Positions 55,510 through 63,987 of a stretch of DNA of 64,000 nucleotides are shown here, one piece after another. Below the pieces are notes generated by a model, which made no database searches, had not been told where the DNA came from, and saw only the letters and a list, made by a program, of their open reading frames with translations. The stretch spans positions 620,001 through 684,000 of the forward strand of contig NZ_CP088017.1 of the NCBI RefSeq assembly GCF_021049285.1, given 5' to 3'. Position 1 is the first letter of the stretch. Each line of letters starts with the position of its first letter. Both the position numbers and the translations under genes were made by a program. The DNA is from Ruania halotolerans (GTDB taxonomy: Bacteria > Actinomycetota > Actinomycetes > Actinomycetales > Beutenbergiaceae).

Positions 55510-55554
55510 TGTGATGAGGGCCCCGCCACGCTTTTCGGCGGGGCCCTCATCACA
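55510..55554 (+). terminator. Strong hairpin terminator after tRNA-Ser
   Basis: An 18-base arm (55510-55527) pairs exactly with 55537-55554 around the loop ACGCTTTTC; one more A-T pair extends it. The G-C-rich stem starts right behind the CCA of the tRNA. A short T-tract is not seen after it. It ends the tRNA transcript and may also shield the SDR gene on the other strand. Confidence 0.85.
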
Positions 55555-55592
55555 TCTCAGATGGGGGATTTGGGAGGAGCTCGCTCTGGCGA

Positions 55593-55655
55593 GCGACGGT
55601 TCCCACCGCTACCGCTGGGTTGCCGTGTGGCGACGGTTCCCACCGCTACCGCTGG
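55593..55655. repeat. Two 26-bp direct repeats matching the tRNA-Ser 3' end
   Basis: The 26-base unit occurs at 55593-55618 and 55630-55655, identical in both. Its core TCCCACCGCTACCGC (55601-55615 and 55638-55652) also forms the 3' end of the tRNA gene (55493-55507). Three copies of a tRNA end in 160 bases suggest integration-site history or copy by slippage. The rest of the gap (55556-55681) has no gene. Confidence 0.7.
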
Positions 55656-55681
55656 TCCGGAACCGCTCGCGGAGCGGGCTC

Positions 55682-56455
55682 TCACCCCTGCAGCAACGAC
55701 TGAGCGCCATCGATCCACACCTCGGTGCCGCTGATGTGAGAGGCAGCGTCGCTGGCGAGGAAGGCGACGAGGTCGGCAACCTGCCGGGAAGTACCTGGTG
55801 TGTTGCCCGTGAGCGGTATCGGACCGTCGGGGAACTCCACCGGGATCAGGACGTCCTGATTCTTCTGGTCGGTGTTGTCGTCGATCTCAGTGTCGATGGC
55901 CCCCGGGCAGATCACGTTGGCGCGGATCCCACGTGGGCCCAGCTCGACGGCCAGCATCTTGGTGAGCGCGATCTGACCGGCTTTGGACGCGGAGTAGGCG
56001 GAGGCGCCGCTGTTGGAGAAAATTCTGCTGCCGTTCACCGAGGACACGACGACGATCGATGCCCCACGACGTAGATGTGGCACCGCGTGTTTGATCGTCA
56101 CGAACGTGCCGACGAGGTTGATGTCCAGGGTTGAGCGGAAGTCCTCGACGGACAGATCGTCGATGCCCGCCCAGGTGCCATTGACCCCCGCGTTCGCGAC
56201 CACCACGTCGAGCCCCCCGAACTCGTCGATGGCGACCTGTACAGCCGCCTCGGTCGCGCCACTGTCGCTGACATCGGCCACCGCCGAGATCGCTACGCCG
56301 CCAGCGTCCCGGATCGCCTCCGCGACCTCCTCAAGTTCGGACTCCGTCCGGCCCACGAGCGCCACCTTCGCGCCGCGCGCGGCAAGCAGCCGCGCGGAGG
56401 CCGCCCCGATACCCGAACCCGCTCCAGTCACCAGCGCCACTTTGCCCTGCATCAT
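55682..56455 (-). CDS. SDR-family oxidoreductase
   Basis: A 257-residue short-chain dehydrogenase. NAD(P) motif TGAGSGIGAASAR, NAG motif VVANAGVNG, catalytic Ser in IVVVSSVNG and Tyr-x-x-x-Lys in AYSASKAG; CPGAIDTEI follows. R at the end of the second strand (VGRTES) favours NADP(H) over NAD(H). The C-terminus ISGTEVWIDGAQSLL is typical. Start is one of two adjacent ATGs (56455, 56452) behind GGGGAG. It stands alone after the tRNA; substrate not known. Confidence 0.9.
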   Translation of the reverse strand: MMQGKVALVTGAGSGIGAASARLLAARGAKVALVGRTESELEEVAEAIRDAGGVAISAVADVSDSGATEAAVQVAIDEFGGLDVVVANAGVNGTWAGIDDLSVEDFRSTLDINLVGTFVTIKHAVPHLRRGASIVVVSSVNGSRIFSNSGASAYSASKAGQIALTKMLAVELGPRGIRANVICPGAIDTEIDDNTDQKNQDVLIPVEFPDGPIPLTGNTPGTSRQVADLVAFLASDAASHISGTEVWIDGAQSLLQG

Positions 56456-56631
56456 CGCTCCCCACGAGTCCCGGCGGACCTGCTACTCGCCAACCTACGC
56501 GCGACGGCGAGGGTTCGCCCGTCCGGTCGACCATCGCCATTCCTGCTCCGGCCACCCCGTTCGCCACACTCTGAACCACGGCGTCCCGGTCGAGTGACGC
56601 TGCCACTCCCGGGACATGCAGACACCCCCCG

Positions 56632-57499
56632 CTACCGTTCGGCCCGGGCGATGCGTGCGGCAAGGGCGGCGAACACGAGAGCAAACCCTGCCTGGACGGT
56701 GACGGCGACCGCGAACCCGATCGGCAGCGCGGCCGCCGAACCCCCCGGTGCCGCCGAACCCTCCACTGTCGCGGAGGCGACGGCATGGAACAGTCCGCCG
56801 AGCAGTGCCACGCCCAGGCCAAGGCCGAGTTGCTGCAGGGTGGTGAACAGCCCGCCGGCGACACCGACCGCCCAGCACGGCCGCTTGCCCGAGCGCGGCA
56901 CCCGTCATCGTCCACCGGCCCGTGCCACGTTCGATGAGAGGCGTCGCCAGAGCCGTGGTGATGAAGGATGCACCAAAGCCGAGCAGCAGCACGACGGCGC
57001 CCCACGCGTCAGCGCCGAAGGCGCCCTGGGTGAGCGCGGCGAACTCGTACAGGAACGCGCCGTATCCGGTGAAGAACAGCAGAGTCATGGCCAGGCCCTG
57101 CCACACCGCCGGAGCACGTAGCACGCCCGGCGGAACCACCGGCAACTCCCCACGCCGCTCGGAATTGCGCTGCGACCTGCCGAACAGGATCAGCACCACC
57201 CCGGCCGCGGCGAGCATCCCGAGCAACGGCCACGGCCAACCCGCTGCCGGCCCAAGCGTCAGCGGCACCACGAGGAACAGCAGACCCGTCCCGAGTCCGA
57301 TGGTGCCGAGCAGATCGAGCGCCAGCGGAGCCGATGACCGCGATTCCGGCACGGCACGCAGACCCAGCAGCGCGGCGGCCCCGATCATCCCGGTGGCCGC
57401 CTGCACCAGCCGCCACCCCAGATCCGGACCGGCGAACTCGACGGCCGCTCCAGCCATCAGTTGCCCAGCGATGGTCGCGATCCCGCCCCGACGATCCAT
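56632..57499 (-). pseudogene. Truncated and frameshifted MFS (DHA2-type) drug exporter gene
   Basis: Two frames together encode the back two-thirds of a DHA2/EmrB-type transporter. Frame one (57499 to about 56890) begins in mid-protein (IATIAGQLMAGAAVEFAG, GWRLVQAATGMIGAAAL, AVPESR) and continues through several membrane segments to TGAALGQAAVLGG. The homology then shifts into another frame (56901-56632: KRPCWAVGVAGGLFTTLQQL, ending ALAARIARAER). The frameshift lies near 56870-56900. The first four or so membrane segments are missing, and the break falls within 15 bases of the 60-bp hairpin repeat at 57502. The region 56456-56631 beyond it shows no gene. Confidence 0.8.
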
Positions 57500-57501
57500 T
57501 G

Positions 57502-57561
57502 GAATCCACTTCTCGTATCTGAACCTCCGCCGCCGGGGGTTCGATCGCGAAAAGTGGATTC
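57502..57561. repeat. 60-bp hairpin repeat, copy A
   Basis: The element starts GAATCCACTT and ends AAGTGGATTC (exact inverted ends). Its centre GAACCTCCG...CGGGGGTTC is a second inverted repeat, so the whole can fold as one long hairpin. It matches 63007-63066 at 48 of 60 positions. It lies between the broken MFS gene and the 3' end of the histidine kinase gene. Confidence 0.8.
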
Positions 57562-57592
57562 AGATGCGGGGCAAACATCAGGCGAGGCCTCC

Positions 57593-59050
57593 TCAGTGCG
57601 GTACCCGCAGCACCGCGCGGACGCCACCGAGCTCGGAGTCGGTGAGCGTGACGTCCCCGCCCTGGGTGCGCGCGACCTCCCGTGCGATTGCCAGGCCCAG
57701 GCCGGCGCCGCCGGCCTCCCGTTCGCGGGCCTCATCCAGCCGCACGAACCGTTCGAATACGCGCTCGCGATCCGATTCCGGTATCCCCGCACCGTCGTCC
57801 TCCACGGCCACCTCGCCGTCGTAAATGCGGACCCGGACCGTGCTGCTCGCGTGACGAGCCGCATTATCGAGCAGGTTGCGCAGTACGCGCGTCAGCGTCG
57901 AGCTGTTCCCGAGCCCATGCCCGCCGCCCTCGACGAGCGGTTCTGGACCGAGACGCGCGTCCCGCACCGCGTCCCGGACCAGCGCCCGTAGGTCGAGCTC
58001 CTCCGTGCGAGCCGGGGCCGATCCCAGCCGGGAGAGCAGCAGCAGATCTTCCACCAGCGCCTGCATCCGGGTCACCTCGTGCCGGAGGTCAGGTACCAGC
58101 TCGCTCTGTTGATAGCTCTCTGGGTGCGCGGTGGCCACGTCGAGGCTCGCTCGTAGCGCAGCCAACGGGGAGCGCAGTTCGTGCGCGGCATCGGCAACGA
58201 ACGCGCGCTGACGGGCCGCAGCCACGTCGAGGGCGTCCAACATCTCGTTCAGGGTGCGGGCCAGCGCCGCCAGCTCGTCATCTGCCGGCGGTACGGGCAG
58301 GGTGCCCGGTCCACCGGTGCGAGCCACCCGCTCCGCGCCGCGGCGCAACTCCTCCACTGGCCGCAACGCACGCCCGAGTACGAGCCAGATGGTCCACGCG
58401 AGCAGGAGGGTGAGCACCGGAACGATCGCCACCAGCGAGATCGTCAGGGCTCGCAGCAGACCTCGCACCTCGGCCAACGGCATACTCACCACCACGGTTG
58501 CCGGCTCCCCGCGGTACTCGGCGGCGAGTACAGCCAGCCGCACCTCATCGTCATAGGCGGTGCTGGTGGTCGTCACCGCCACCTCCCCCTCGCCGGTGCG
58601 GGCCAGGAGCGGCGCCGTCTCGCTCACAGGCACTACCGGCAGGGTCCGGCTGGCGTTCGACGACGTAGCCAGCACCCGGCCCTCGGCGTCCAGCAGTTGC
58701 GCGATCTCGCCGGGCTCTCCCACCGGAAGGGTGTCCGCGATGCGATCGTCCCTCGCCAGCGCAGCGAGCGTCTCCGCCCGTGCCACCGTGATCTCGTCGA
58801 GAGTGGCGACGCGCCCCCGAGAGAGCACAGTGGTCAGCGCCAGCGCGCCGAGGGCGAGCGTCAGGCACAGCAGCCCCGCCGTCAACAGGGTCAGGCGCAA
58901 GCGGAGCGGCCGGCCGGATCCGGGCCTCGTCAGTTCGTCCTCGCGCTCATCGTGGTTGGTCCGGTCGGAGCGCTGCGGGGCCTCGCTCCGGTACGTCTCG
59001 TGCCTCGTCGTGCCTGCGTGCGGCAGAGCTCGACGGCTCTTCGCGCTCAT
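57593..59050 (-). CDS. Two-component sensor histidine kinase
   Basis: A 485-residue membrane kinase. The first membrane segment follows a 40-residue polar tail (LRLTLLTAGLLCLTLALGAL), then an outer sensor domain (about residues 75-205), a second segment (LTISLVAIVPVLTLLLAWTI), HAMP (ALRPVEELRRGAERVA), H-box FVADAAHELRSPLAALR, N-box LRNLLDNAARHA, G1 VEDDGAGIP and G2 GGAGLGLAIAREV. Its start overlaps the response regulator stop as ATGA. With the regulator it is divergent from the LolA-like/ABC operon and probably controls it, as expected for sensing of envelope stress or antimicrobial compounds. Confidence 0.93.
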   Translation of the reverse strand: MSAKSRRALPHAGTTRHETYRSEAPQRSDRTNHDEREDELTRPGSGRPLRLRLTLLTAGLLCLTLALGALALTTVLSRGRVATLDEITVARAETLAALARDDRIADTLPVGEPGEIAQLLDAEGRVLATSSNASRTLPVVPVSETAPLLARTGEGEVAVTTTSTAYDDEVRLAVLAAEYRGEPATVVVSMPLAEVRGLLRALTISLVAIVPVLTLLLAWTIWLVLGRALRPVEELRRGAERVARTGGPGTLPVPPADDELAALARTLNEMLDALDVAAARQRAFVADAAHELRSPLAALRASLDVATAHPESYQQSELVPDLRHEVTRMQALVEDLLLLSRLGSAPARTEELDLRALVRDAVRDARLGPEPLVEGGGHGLGNSSTLTRVLRNLLDNAARHASSTVRVRIYDGEVAVEDDGAGIPESDRERVFERFVRLDEAREREAGGAGLGLAIAREVARTQGGDVTLTDSELGGVRAVLRVPH

Positions 59051-59709
59051 CCGGGTGCACCGGTCACCCGATAACCTGCACCGCGCACGGTGGTGATCAC
59101 GCCCCGGCCGAGCTTCCGGCGCAGGTAACCCACGTACTGCTCAACCACGTTGAGATCGTCCCCGGGTCCGTCCCACACGTGGTCGCGTAGCTCCACCTTG
59201 CCCACCGGGCGGTCGGCGTGACGCATCAGGTATTCCAGGAGGGCCAGCTCCCGGGTGGTCAGCTCCACCGGCGCACCCGCGAACGTGACCGACCGGCCAG
59301 CCGGGTCCAGGCGCAGCGCCCCGACAGTGAGCGTGGGCGGGTGGCTCTCCACCGGTCGCCGCAACAGCGCCCGGATCCGGGCAAGCAGCACCACGAACGC
59401 GAACGGTTTGGTGAGGTAGTCGTCGGCCCCGGCGTCGAGGCCGTCGGCCACGTCATACTCACCATCCTTGGCCGAGAGCAACAACACTGGCGTCCAGACC
59501 TGCGCCTCCCGCAGTGCCGTCACCACGTCGTAGCCATTACGCCGCGGCAACATGATGTCCAGCACGATCACGTCGTACTCACCCTCGGTCGCGGCCTGCA
59601 GCCCCGTCTCGCCGTCGTAGGCCACGTCGACGGCAAACCCTTCGGCGACCAGCCCCCGCCGCAGGGCGCTGACCAGTCCGCGCTCGTCATCGACCACCAG
59701 CACCCGCAC
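59047..59709 (-). CDS. OmpR-family response regulator
   Basis: A 220-residue regulator. Receiver: acidic pair VVDDE, phosphoacceptor Asp in VIVLDIMLPRRNGYDV, Thr/Ser LLLSAKD and Lys in DYLTKPFAF. The OmpR winged-helix covers about residues 130-220 (ELTTRELALLEYLMRHADRP, VEQYVGYLRRKLG, VRGAGYRV). I chose the GTG at 59707-59709 because VRVLVVDDE is the natural N-terminus; an in-frame start at 59757 is possible. It is upstream of its kinase and 93 bases from the divergent LolA-like gene. Confidence 0.93.
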   Translation of the reverse strand: MRVLVVDDERGLVSALRRGLVAEGFAVDVAYDGETGLQAATEGEYDVIVLDIMLPRRNGYDVVTALREAQVWTPVLLLSAKDGEYDVADGLDAGADDYLTKPFAFVVLLARIRALLRRPVESHPPTLTVGALRLDPAGRSVTFAGAPVELTTRELALLEYLMRHADRPVGKVELRDHVWDGPGDDLNVVEQYVGYLRRKLGRGVITTVRGAGYRVTGAPG

Positions 59710-59802
59710 CTGACCAGTATTCCTCGCGACCTGCGCGGGGTGAGGTAATCGGGGCACGCGCTTCTCAGCGTCGTCTCAGCGACCAACGCGCACACTGGCT
59801 GC

Positions 59803-61041
59803 ATGAGCACTTCTCGCACCCTCTCCACTCGCGCCCGATGGGCGGTCCCCGCCGTGGCCGCCGTCGTGATCGCCGGCGCCCTCGCCGGCCCACCCCTGCT
59901 GGCTGAGGCTGACGAACCGGCCCTGCCGGAGATCACCCCAGTCGAATTGCTGACCAGCATCGCCGAAGCGGAGCCCGCGGCACTCTCCGGAACTGTGGTG
60001 CACACCGCCCGTCTCGGTCTGCCCACCGGCGGGCTCGCCGAGTTCACCGGTGCCGACCCGATCGCGCTCCTGGACGGCAGTACGACGCTGCGCGTGTGGA
60101 CCGACGGGGCGGAGCGTTCGCGCGTCTCGCTGCTCGGTTCGGCCTCGGAGTACTCGGTGGTGCATGACGGCGCCGAGGCCTGGACCTATTCCAGCACTGA
60201 CGAGGCCGTCACCCACTACAGCCTGGACGAGGCCGCTCAAGCCCGCTACAACGAACTCGCCGCCGACGCTCGTGCGGGCGACCTCCCTGGCGGCGCGCCG
60301 GATCTGCCCACACCGGAGGCTGCGGCACGGCAAGGTCTGGAACACGTCGAGGAGTTCTCGACCGTGACGGTGCTGGAGCACGCACGGGTGGCAGGCCGGG
60401 ATGCCTACCAGTTGCAGATCACCCCCGAGACCGACGGCACGCTCGTGGAGAAGGTGCAGATCGCCGTCGACGGTGAGACCTTCACCCCATTGCAGGTGCA
60501 GGTCTGGAGTTCCGCTGACGCAGCCGCGGCCGAGTCGGCTCCGGCCCTCGAGGTCGGGTTCACCGACGTCACCTTCGCTACCCCGGATGATGCCGTGCTG
60601 TCCTTCAGCGCACCCGCCGGCGCAGAGGTCACCGAGGAGACGGTGTCGCTGCCCGCCGAGGCAGGAGAGCACGGACAGCCCGATTCCTCCGATGCGCCGC
60701 AGACCGTGGGCGAGGGCTGGGAGTCGGTCGTGGTGATGGATGACGTCGACGTCCAAGGCTTGCTCGCCGGAGACCCGCAAGCCCTCGCCGATGCGGCCGG
60801 ATCGCACCCGATGCCGGGATCGGACACCGGAAGCGAGTTGATGGAGGAGTTCATGTCCACCGATTCCGACGGTCAGCCGGGTCCGCCGAGCCTCGACGCG
60901 GCCGCCCTGTTCGAGCAACTGACCACCGAGGTGCCGCAGGGCCGCGTGCTCAGCACCACACTGCTGAGTGTGCTGATCACCGACGACGGTCGCGTCCTGG
61001 CAGGTTCGGTGCCGGTCGAGACGCTGCAAGCGATGGCGTGA
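59803..61041 (+). CDS. LolA-like/DUF2092-type secreted protein
   Basis: A 412-residue exported protein. Signal peptide: basic start (TLSTRARW), hydrophobic core AVPAVAAVVIAGALAG and a likely cleavage around PPLLAEADEP. The mature part resembles the LolA/LppX/RseB-type half-barrel (LSGTVVHTARLGL, LLDGSTTLRVWTDGAERSRV, DAYQLQITPETDGTLVEKVQ). Known members bind lipids or act as sensors of lipid release. Its stop overlaps the ABC ATPase start as GTGA. The operon (this, ATPase, permease) is divergent from a two-component system, an arrangement common in antimicrobial or envelope-stress response. Confidence 0.78.
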   Translation: MSTSRTLSTRARWAVPAVAAVVIAGALAGPPLLAEADEPALPEITPVELLTSIAEAEPAALSGTVVHTARLGLPTGGLAEFTGADPIALLDGSTTLRVWTDGAERSRVSLLGSASEYSVVHDGAEAWTYSSTDEAVTHYSLDEAAQARYNELAADARAGDLPGGAPDLPTPEAAARQGLEHVEEFSTVTVLEHARVAGRDAYQLQITPETDGTLVEKVQIAVDGETFTPLQVQVWSSADAAAAESAPALEVGFTDVTFATPDDAVLSFSAPAGAEVTEETVSLPAEAGEHGQPDSSDAPQTVGEGWESVVVMDDVDVQGLLAGDPQALADAAGSHPMPGSDTGSELMEEFMSTDSDGQPGPPSLDAAALFEQLTTEVPQGRVLSTTLLSVLITDDGRVLAGSVPVETLQAMA

Positions 61042-62120
61042 GCAGTACCCGGACGCCGTCCTCGCCCACCGCCTCACCCACCCCCGGTGACGCGGTGGGC
61101 GCTCGTCGTGCTGCCACCACCGGACGCACCCGAGAACCAGACGCCAGCACTGGCGCTGACGGATCGGACACTGCCGGCGCGGGCGTCGATCTGGCGATCC
61201 GCACCGAGGGTCTCACCAAGCGGTTCAGATCCGGTCAGGTGGCCGTCGACGGTATCGACCTGCGGGTCCCCCGAGGGTCGGTATACGGCTTCCTGGGTCC
61301 GAACGGGTCGGGCAAGACCACCACGATCAGGATGCTGCTCGGGCTGATCGGCCCGAGCAGCGGGCAGGCGTGGCTCTTGGGGGAGCCGATGCCCGCGGCC
61401 GGCCCCGCAGTACTGCCCCGGGTGGGCGCCCTCATCGAGGGCCCGGCATTCCACCCGTCACTCAGTGGTCGGGCGAACCTCGTCCGGCTGGATGCGTGTG
61501 ATGCCTCGGCGCCGCCGCACCGCAACGCCCGCATCGATCACGCGTTGGAGCGGGTGGGCCTCGGGGCCGCGGCACTGAAGCGGTACCGCCAGTATTCGCT
61601 GGGGATGAAGCAGCGGCTCGGTCTGGCGGCGGCGCTGTTGCGGCCACGTGAATTGCTCGTGCTGGACGAGCCGACCAACGGACTCGACCCGCAGGGGACC
61701 CGGGAGGTGCGCCGGTTGGTCGGTGAGCTCGCCGAGGCAGGCACCACCGTGCTGGTCTCCTCGCATCTGCTCGCCGAGATCGAGAACGTGTGCACGCACG
61801 TCGGGATCATGAGCGCAGGCGCCCTGGTGCTGCAGGGCGAACGCACCAGCCTCACCTCCCTCGCCGATCGCCGCGTGTGGGTGCGCACCGAGTCCGAGCA
61901 TGTGGCGGGCGCCGCACGGGTGCTCACCGCTCTGGGGCTGGACGAGGTGATCATCGAGGGAGCCGAGTTGCACGCCCTCCTCGCAGACGTGCGGACCGAC
62001 GACGTCACACGCGCCCTGGTAGCCGCGGACATTCCGGTGCACGGCCTGTCCGAGCGCACCCCGACGCTCGAGGATGTGTTCGTCCGGTTGACGGGGGAGG
62101 GTTTCGATGTCGCGCGCTGA
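61038..62120 (+). CDS. ABC-2 type exporter ATPase
   Basis: A 360-residue ATPase with a 50-residue polar N-terminal tail not common to the family. Walker A LGPNGSGKTTTIRMLLGL, signature YSLGMKQRLGLAAALL, Walker B ELLVLDEPTNGLDPQG and H-loop SSHLLAEIE. The DrrA/CcmA-type C-terminus reads ERTPTLEDVFVRLTGEG. GTG start overlaps the LolA-like stop as GTGA. It powers the membrane subunit of the next gene, likely for export of a drug, peptide or lipid. Confidence 0.92.
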   Translation: MSSTRTPSSPTASPTPGDAVGARRAATTGRTREPDASTGADGSDTAGAGVDLAIRTEGLTKRFRSGQVAVDGIDLRVPRGSVYGFLGPNGSGKTTTIRMLLGLIGPSSGQAWLLGEPMPAAGPAVLPRVGALIEGPAFHPSLSGRANLVRLDACDASAPPHRNARIDHALERVGLGAAALKRYRQYSLGMKQRLGLAAALLRPRELLVLDEPTNGLDPQGTREVRRLVGELAEAGTTVLVSSHLLAEIENVCTHVGIMSAGALVLQGERTSLTSLADRRVWVRTESEHVAGAARVLTALGLDEVIIEGAELHALLADVRTDDVTRALVAADIPVHGLSERTPTLEDVFVRLTGEGFDVAR

Positions 62121-62985
62121 GAATGCCACCCTGCCAGCGGGCACCACGACGACGTCCCGCACCACCGGGGGGATGCGCCGCCTGCTGGGAAGTGAACTTC
62201 GGCTCGTGTTCGGACGCCGCCGCAATGCGGTGCTTCTCGTTGGTCTGGCGCTGGTGCCGATCCTGCTCGGCCTGGTCGTCTTTCTCGCTCAGGATTCGGT
62301 TGTCGGTTCACAAGGTCCGGGGTTCGTCGGGCGCATCACCGGCAACGGGTTGTTCCTGGTGGTGGCTGCGCTCTTCGTGTGCCTGCCGTTCCTGTTGCCA
62401 TTGACGATCGGCATCGTGGCCGGGGACACGATCGCCGGTGAAGCCGCCACCGGGACCCTGCGATACCTGGTCACCCTGCCGGTGCGGCGCACCAGGCTCC
62501 TGCTCGTCAAGGCCGCGGTCGCCCTGTGCTTCGCTGCCGCGGCGGTGGCGGTGATCGCTCTCACGGGGTTGGTCACGGGCTGGCTGCTGTTCGGGATCTC
62601 CGACCTCGTGTTGCTCTCCGGGGACACCATCGCTTCGGGAGCGGGTTTGCTCCGGGTACTCGGTGTGGCCACCTATGTGGCGATGTCGATGAGTGGTCTC
62701 GTGGTGGTCGGTGTGCTCCTGTCCACGCTCACCGAGACGCCCGTGGCCGCGATGGCAGGCACGGTGACCGTTGCCGTGGTCTCCGCCGTCCTGGACAGCC
62801 TGCCGCAGCTCTCCGCCATCCATCCAGGTCTGCTCACCCATCACTGGTTCGACTTCGCGGAGTTCCTCCGCCTCGACGTCGACCCGGCGGCGCTCGCGCC
62901 CGGGTTGGTGGTTCAGGCGGTCTGGGTGGTGATCGCCGGCACCATCGCCTGGAGCCGGTTCACCACCGCCGATATCAGTTCCTGA
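62107..62985 (+). CDS. ABC-2 type exporter permease
   Basis: A 292-residue membrane protein with six membrane segments (NAVLLVGLALVPILLGLVVF, LFLVVAALFVCLPFLLPLTI and others), of ABC-2 type. The loop GDTIAGEAATGTLRYLVTLPVRRTRLLLVKA is a standard feature of these subunits. Its ATG lies 14 bases inside the ATPase gene, a tight coupling. Substrate not known; the locus may defend against envelope-active compounds. Confidence 0.9.
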   Translation: MSRAENATLPAGTTTTSRTTGGMRRLLGSELRLVFGRRRNAVLLVGLALVPILLGLVVFLAQDSVVGSQGPGFVGRITGNGLFLVVAALFVCLPFLLPLTIGIVAGDTIAGEAATGTLRYLVTLPVRRTRLLLVKAAVALCFAAAAVAVIALTGLVTGWLLFGISDLVLLSGDTIASGAGLLRVLGVATYVAMSMSGLVVVGVLLSTLTETPVAAMAGTVTVAVVSAVLDSLPQLSAIHPGLLTHHWFDFAEFLRLDVDPAALAPGLVVQAVWVVIAGTIAWSRFTTADISS

Positions 62986-63006
62986 GGGGCGCGCCCCGCT
63001 CGATCT

Positions 63007-63066
63007 GAACCTCTTCTTCGTACCGGAACCTCCGCCGTCGGGGGTTCGATCATGAAAAGTGGGTTC
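63007..63066. repeat. 60-bp hairpin repeat, copy B
   Basis: GAACCTCTTC at the left end and AAGTGGGTTC at the right are the imperfect inverted ends, with the same centre GAACCTCCGCCG then TCGGGGGTTC as copy A; 48 of 60 positions agree with the copy at 57502-57561. It lies between the convergent permease and SpeE-like genes, where it may act as a terminator. Confidence 0.8.
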
Positions 63067-63084
63067 ACACGCATGAGGTGCCCC

Positions 63085-63987
63085 TCAGCTCGGCGGTTTC
63101 ATCTCCTGCACTGCCGATCGCAGCATCTCGATCATCCGCATCGCCTGGTCGACATTCGCAGGTTGAGGCGGCACCGGGGACCACAACTCGTCGTCATCGG
63201 TCACCGGTGGCGCCTCCCCGACGATCTCATCGAGGTCGGTGAGCAGGACCCCCTTGGACGCGTCCCCGGACAGGGCTGCCTCGATGCCCGCCACGTCCAG
63301 CGCCGCCGCCGAGGCGATCAGGGTGGCGTTCCCAAACCGCGCGCCATGCAGCACCGAACCCTGGATGATCATCCCCACGTGCGCGAACTGCTCTCGCAGG
63401 GTGGCCAGCTCGCGCCGAGTGAACTCCATCTCGGGCCCGGCCACCGAGTTGATCACCAGCACACCCTCGTCGGTGAGCACCTCGCGCGCGGCAGCGAAAC
63501 ACTCGCGTGAGGTGAACGGCGGCGGGATCCGGTTCCCCGTGAAGATGTCGAGCACGACGGCGTCCAGGTCACCTTCCGTCGGTGCGTCCAGCCATGCACG
63601 CGCATCGCCGACCTCAAGGCGCACCCCGGCCGGTACGCCGAATCGGCTCCGCACCAACTCCACCAGCATGGGGTCCAACTCGATCACCACCTGCTGCGCA
63701 TCGCGTCGCCGTGCGGCGATCGCACGCGGAAGGGTGAGCAGACTGCCACCCAGATGCGCGGAGCGAGCCGGCAGCACTTGCCCTAAGGCGGCGAGCATCC
63801 ACCGCACCGAGGTCAGCGCCGGTGGAGCGGCCGGATCGCCGACATGCGCCTGACGGACGCCATCGATGCTCAGCGACCAACCGGACCCGTCGCGGGTGAG
63901 CACGGCCTCACTGCCATCGCCGTAGACGACCCGTTCCGCCGCGTGCGCATCATTTTCCGCCTTCGAGGGCGGCCCGGATGGGGACAT
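63085..63987 (-). CDS. Spermidine-synthase-fold methyltransferase-like protein
   Basis: A 300-residue protein with the SpeE-like Rossmann domain. Seen: SAHLGGSLLTLPRAIA (motif I region, where GxG is expected), VVIELDPMLVELVR (acidic end of strand 2), LEVGDARAWL (adenine contact) and DAVVLDIFTGNRIPP. The N-terminus lacks the beta-sandwich and the polyamine-site residues of true spermidine synthases, so it is better called a fused or degenerate SpeE homologue, as often seen in actinobacteria. ATG at 63987 is the first start in frame. The 13 bases beyond are too short to read. Confidence 0.75.
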   Translation of the reverse strand: MSPSGPPSKAENDAHAAERVVYGDGSEAVLTRDGSGWSLSIDGVRQAHVGDPAAPPALTSVRWMLAALGQVLPARSAHLGGSLLTLPRAIAARRRDAQQVVIELDPMLVELVRSRFGVPAGVRLEVGDARAWLDAPTEGDLDAVVLDIFTGNRIPPPFTSRECFAAAREVLTDEGVLVINSVAGPEMEFTRRELATLREQFAHVGMIIQGSVLHGARFGNATLIASAAALDVAGIEAALSGDASKGVLLTDLDEIVGEAPPVTDDDELWSPVPPQPANVDQAMRMIEMLRSAVQEMKPPS

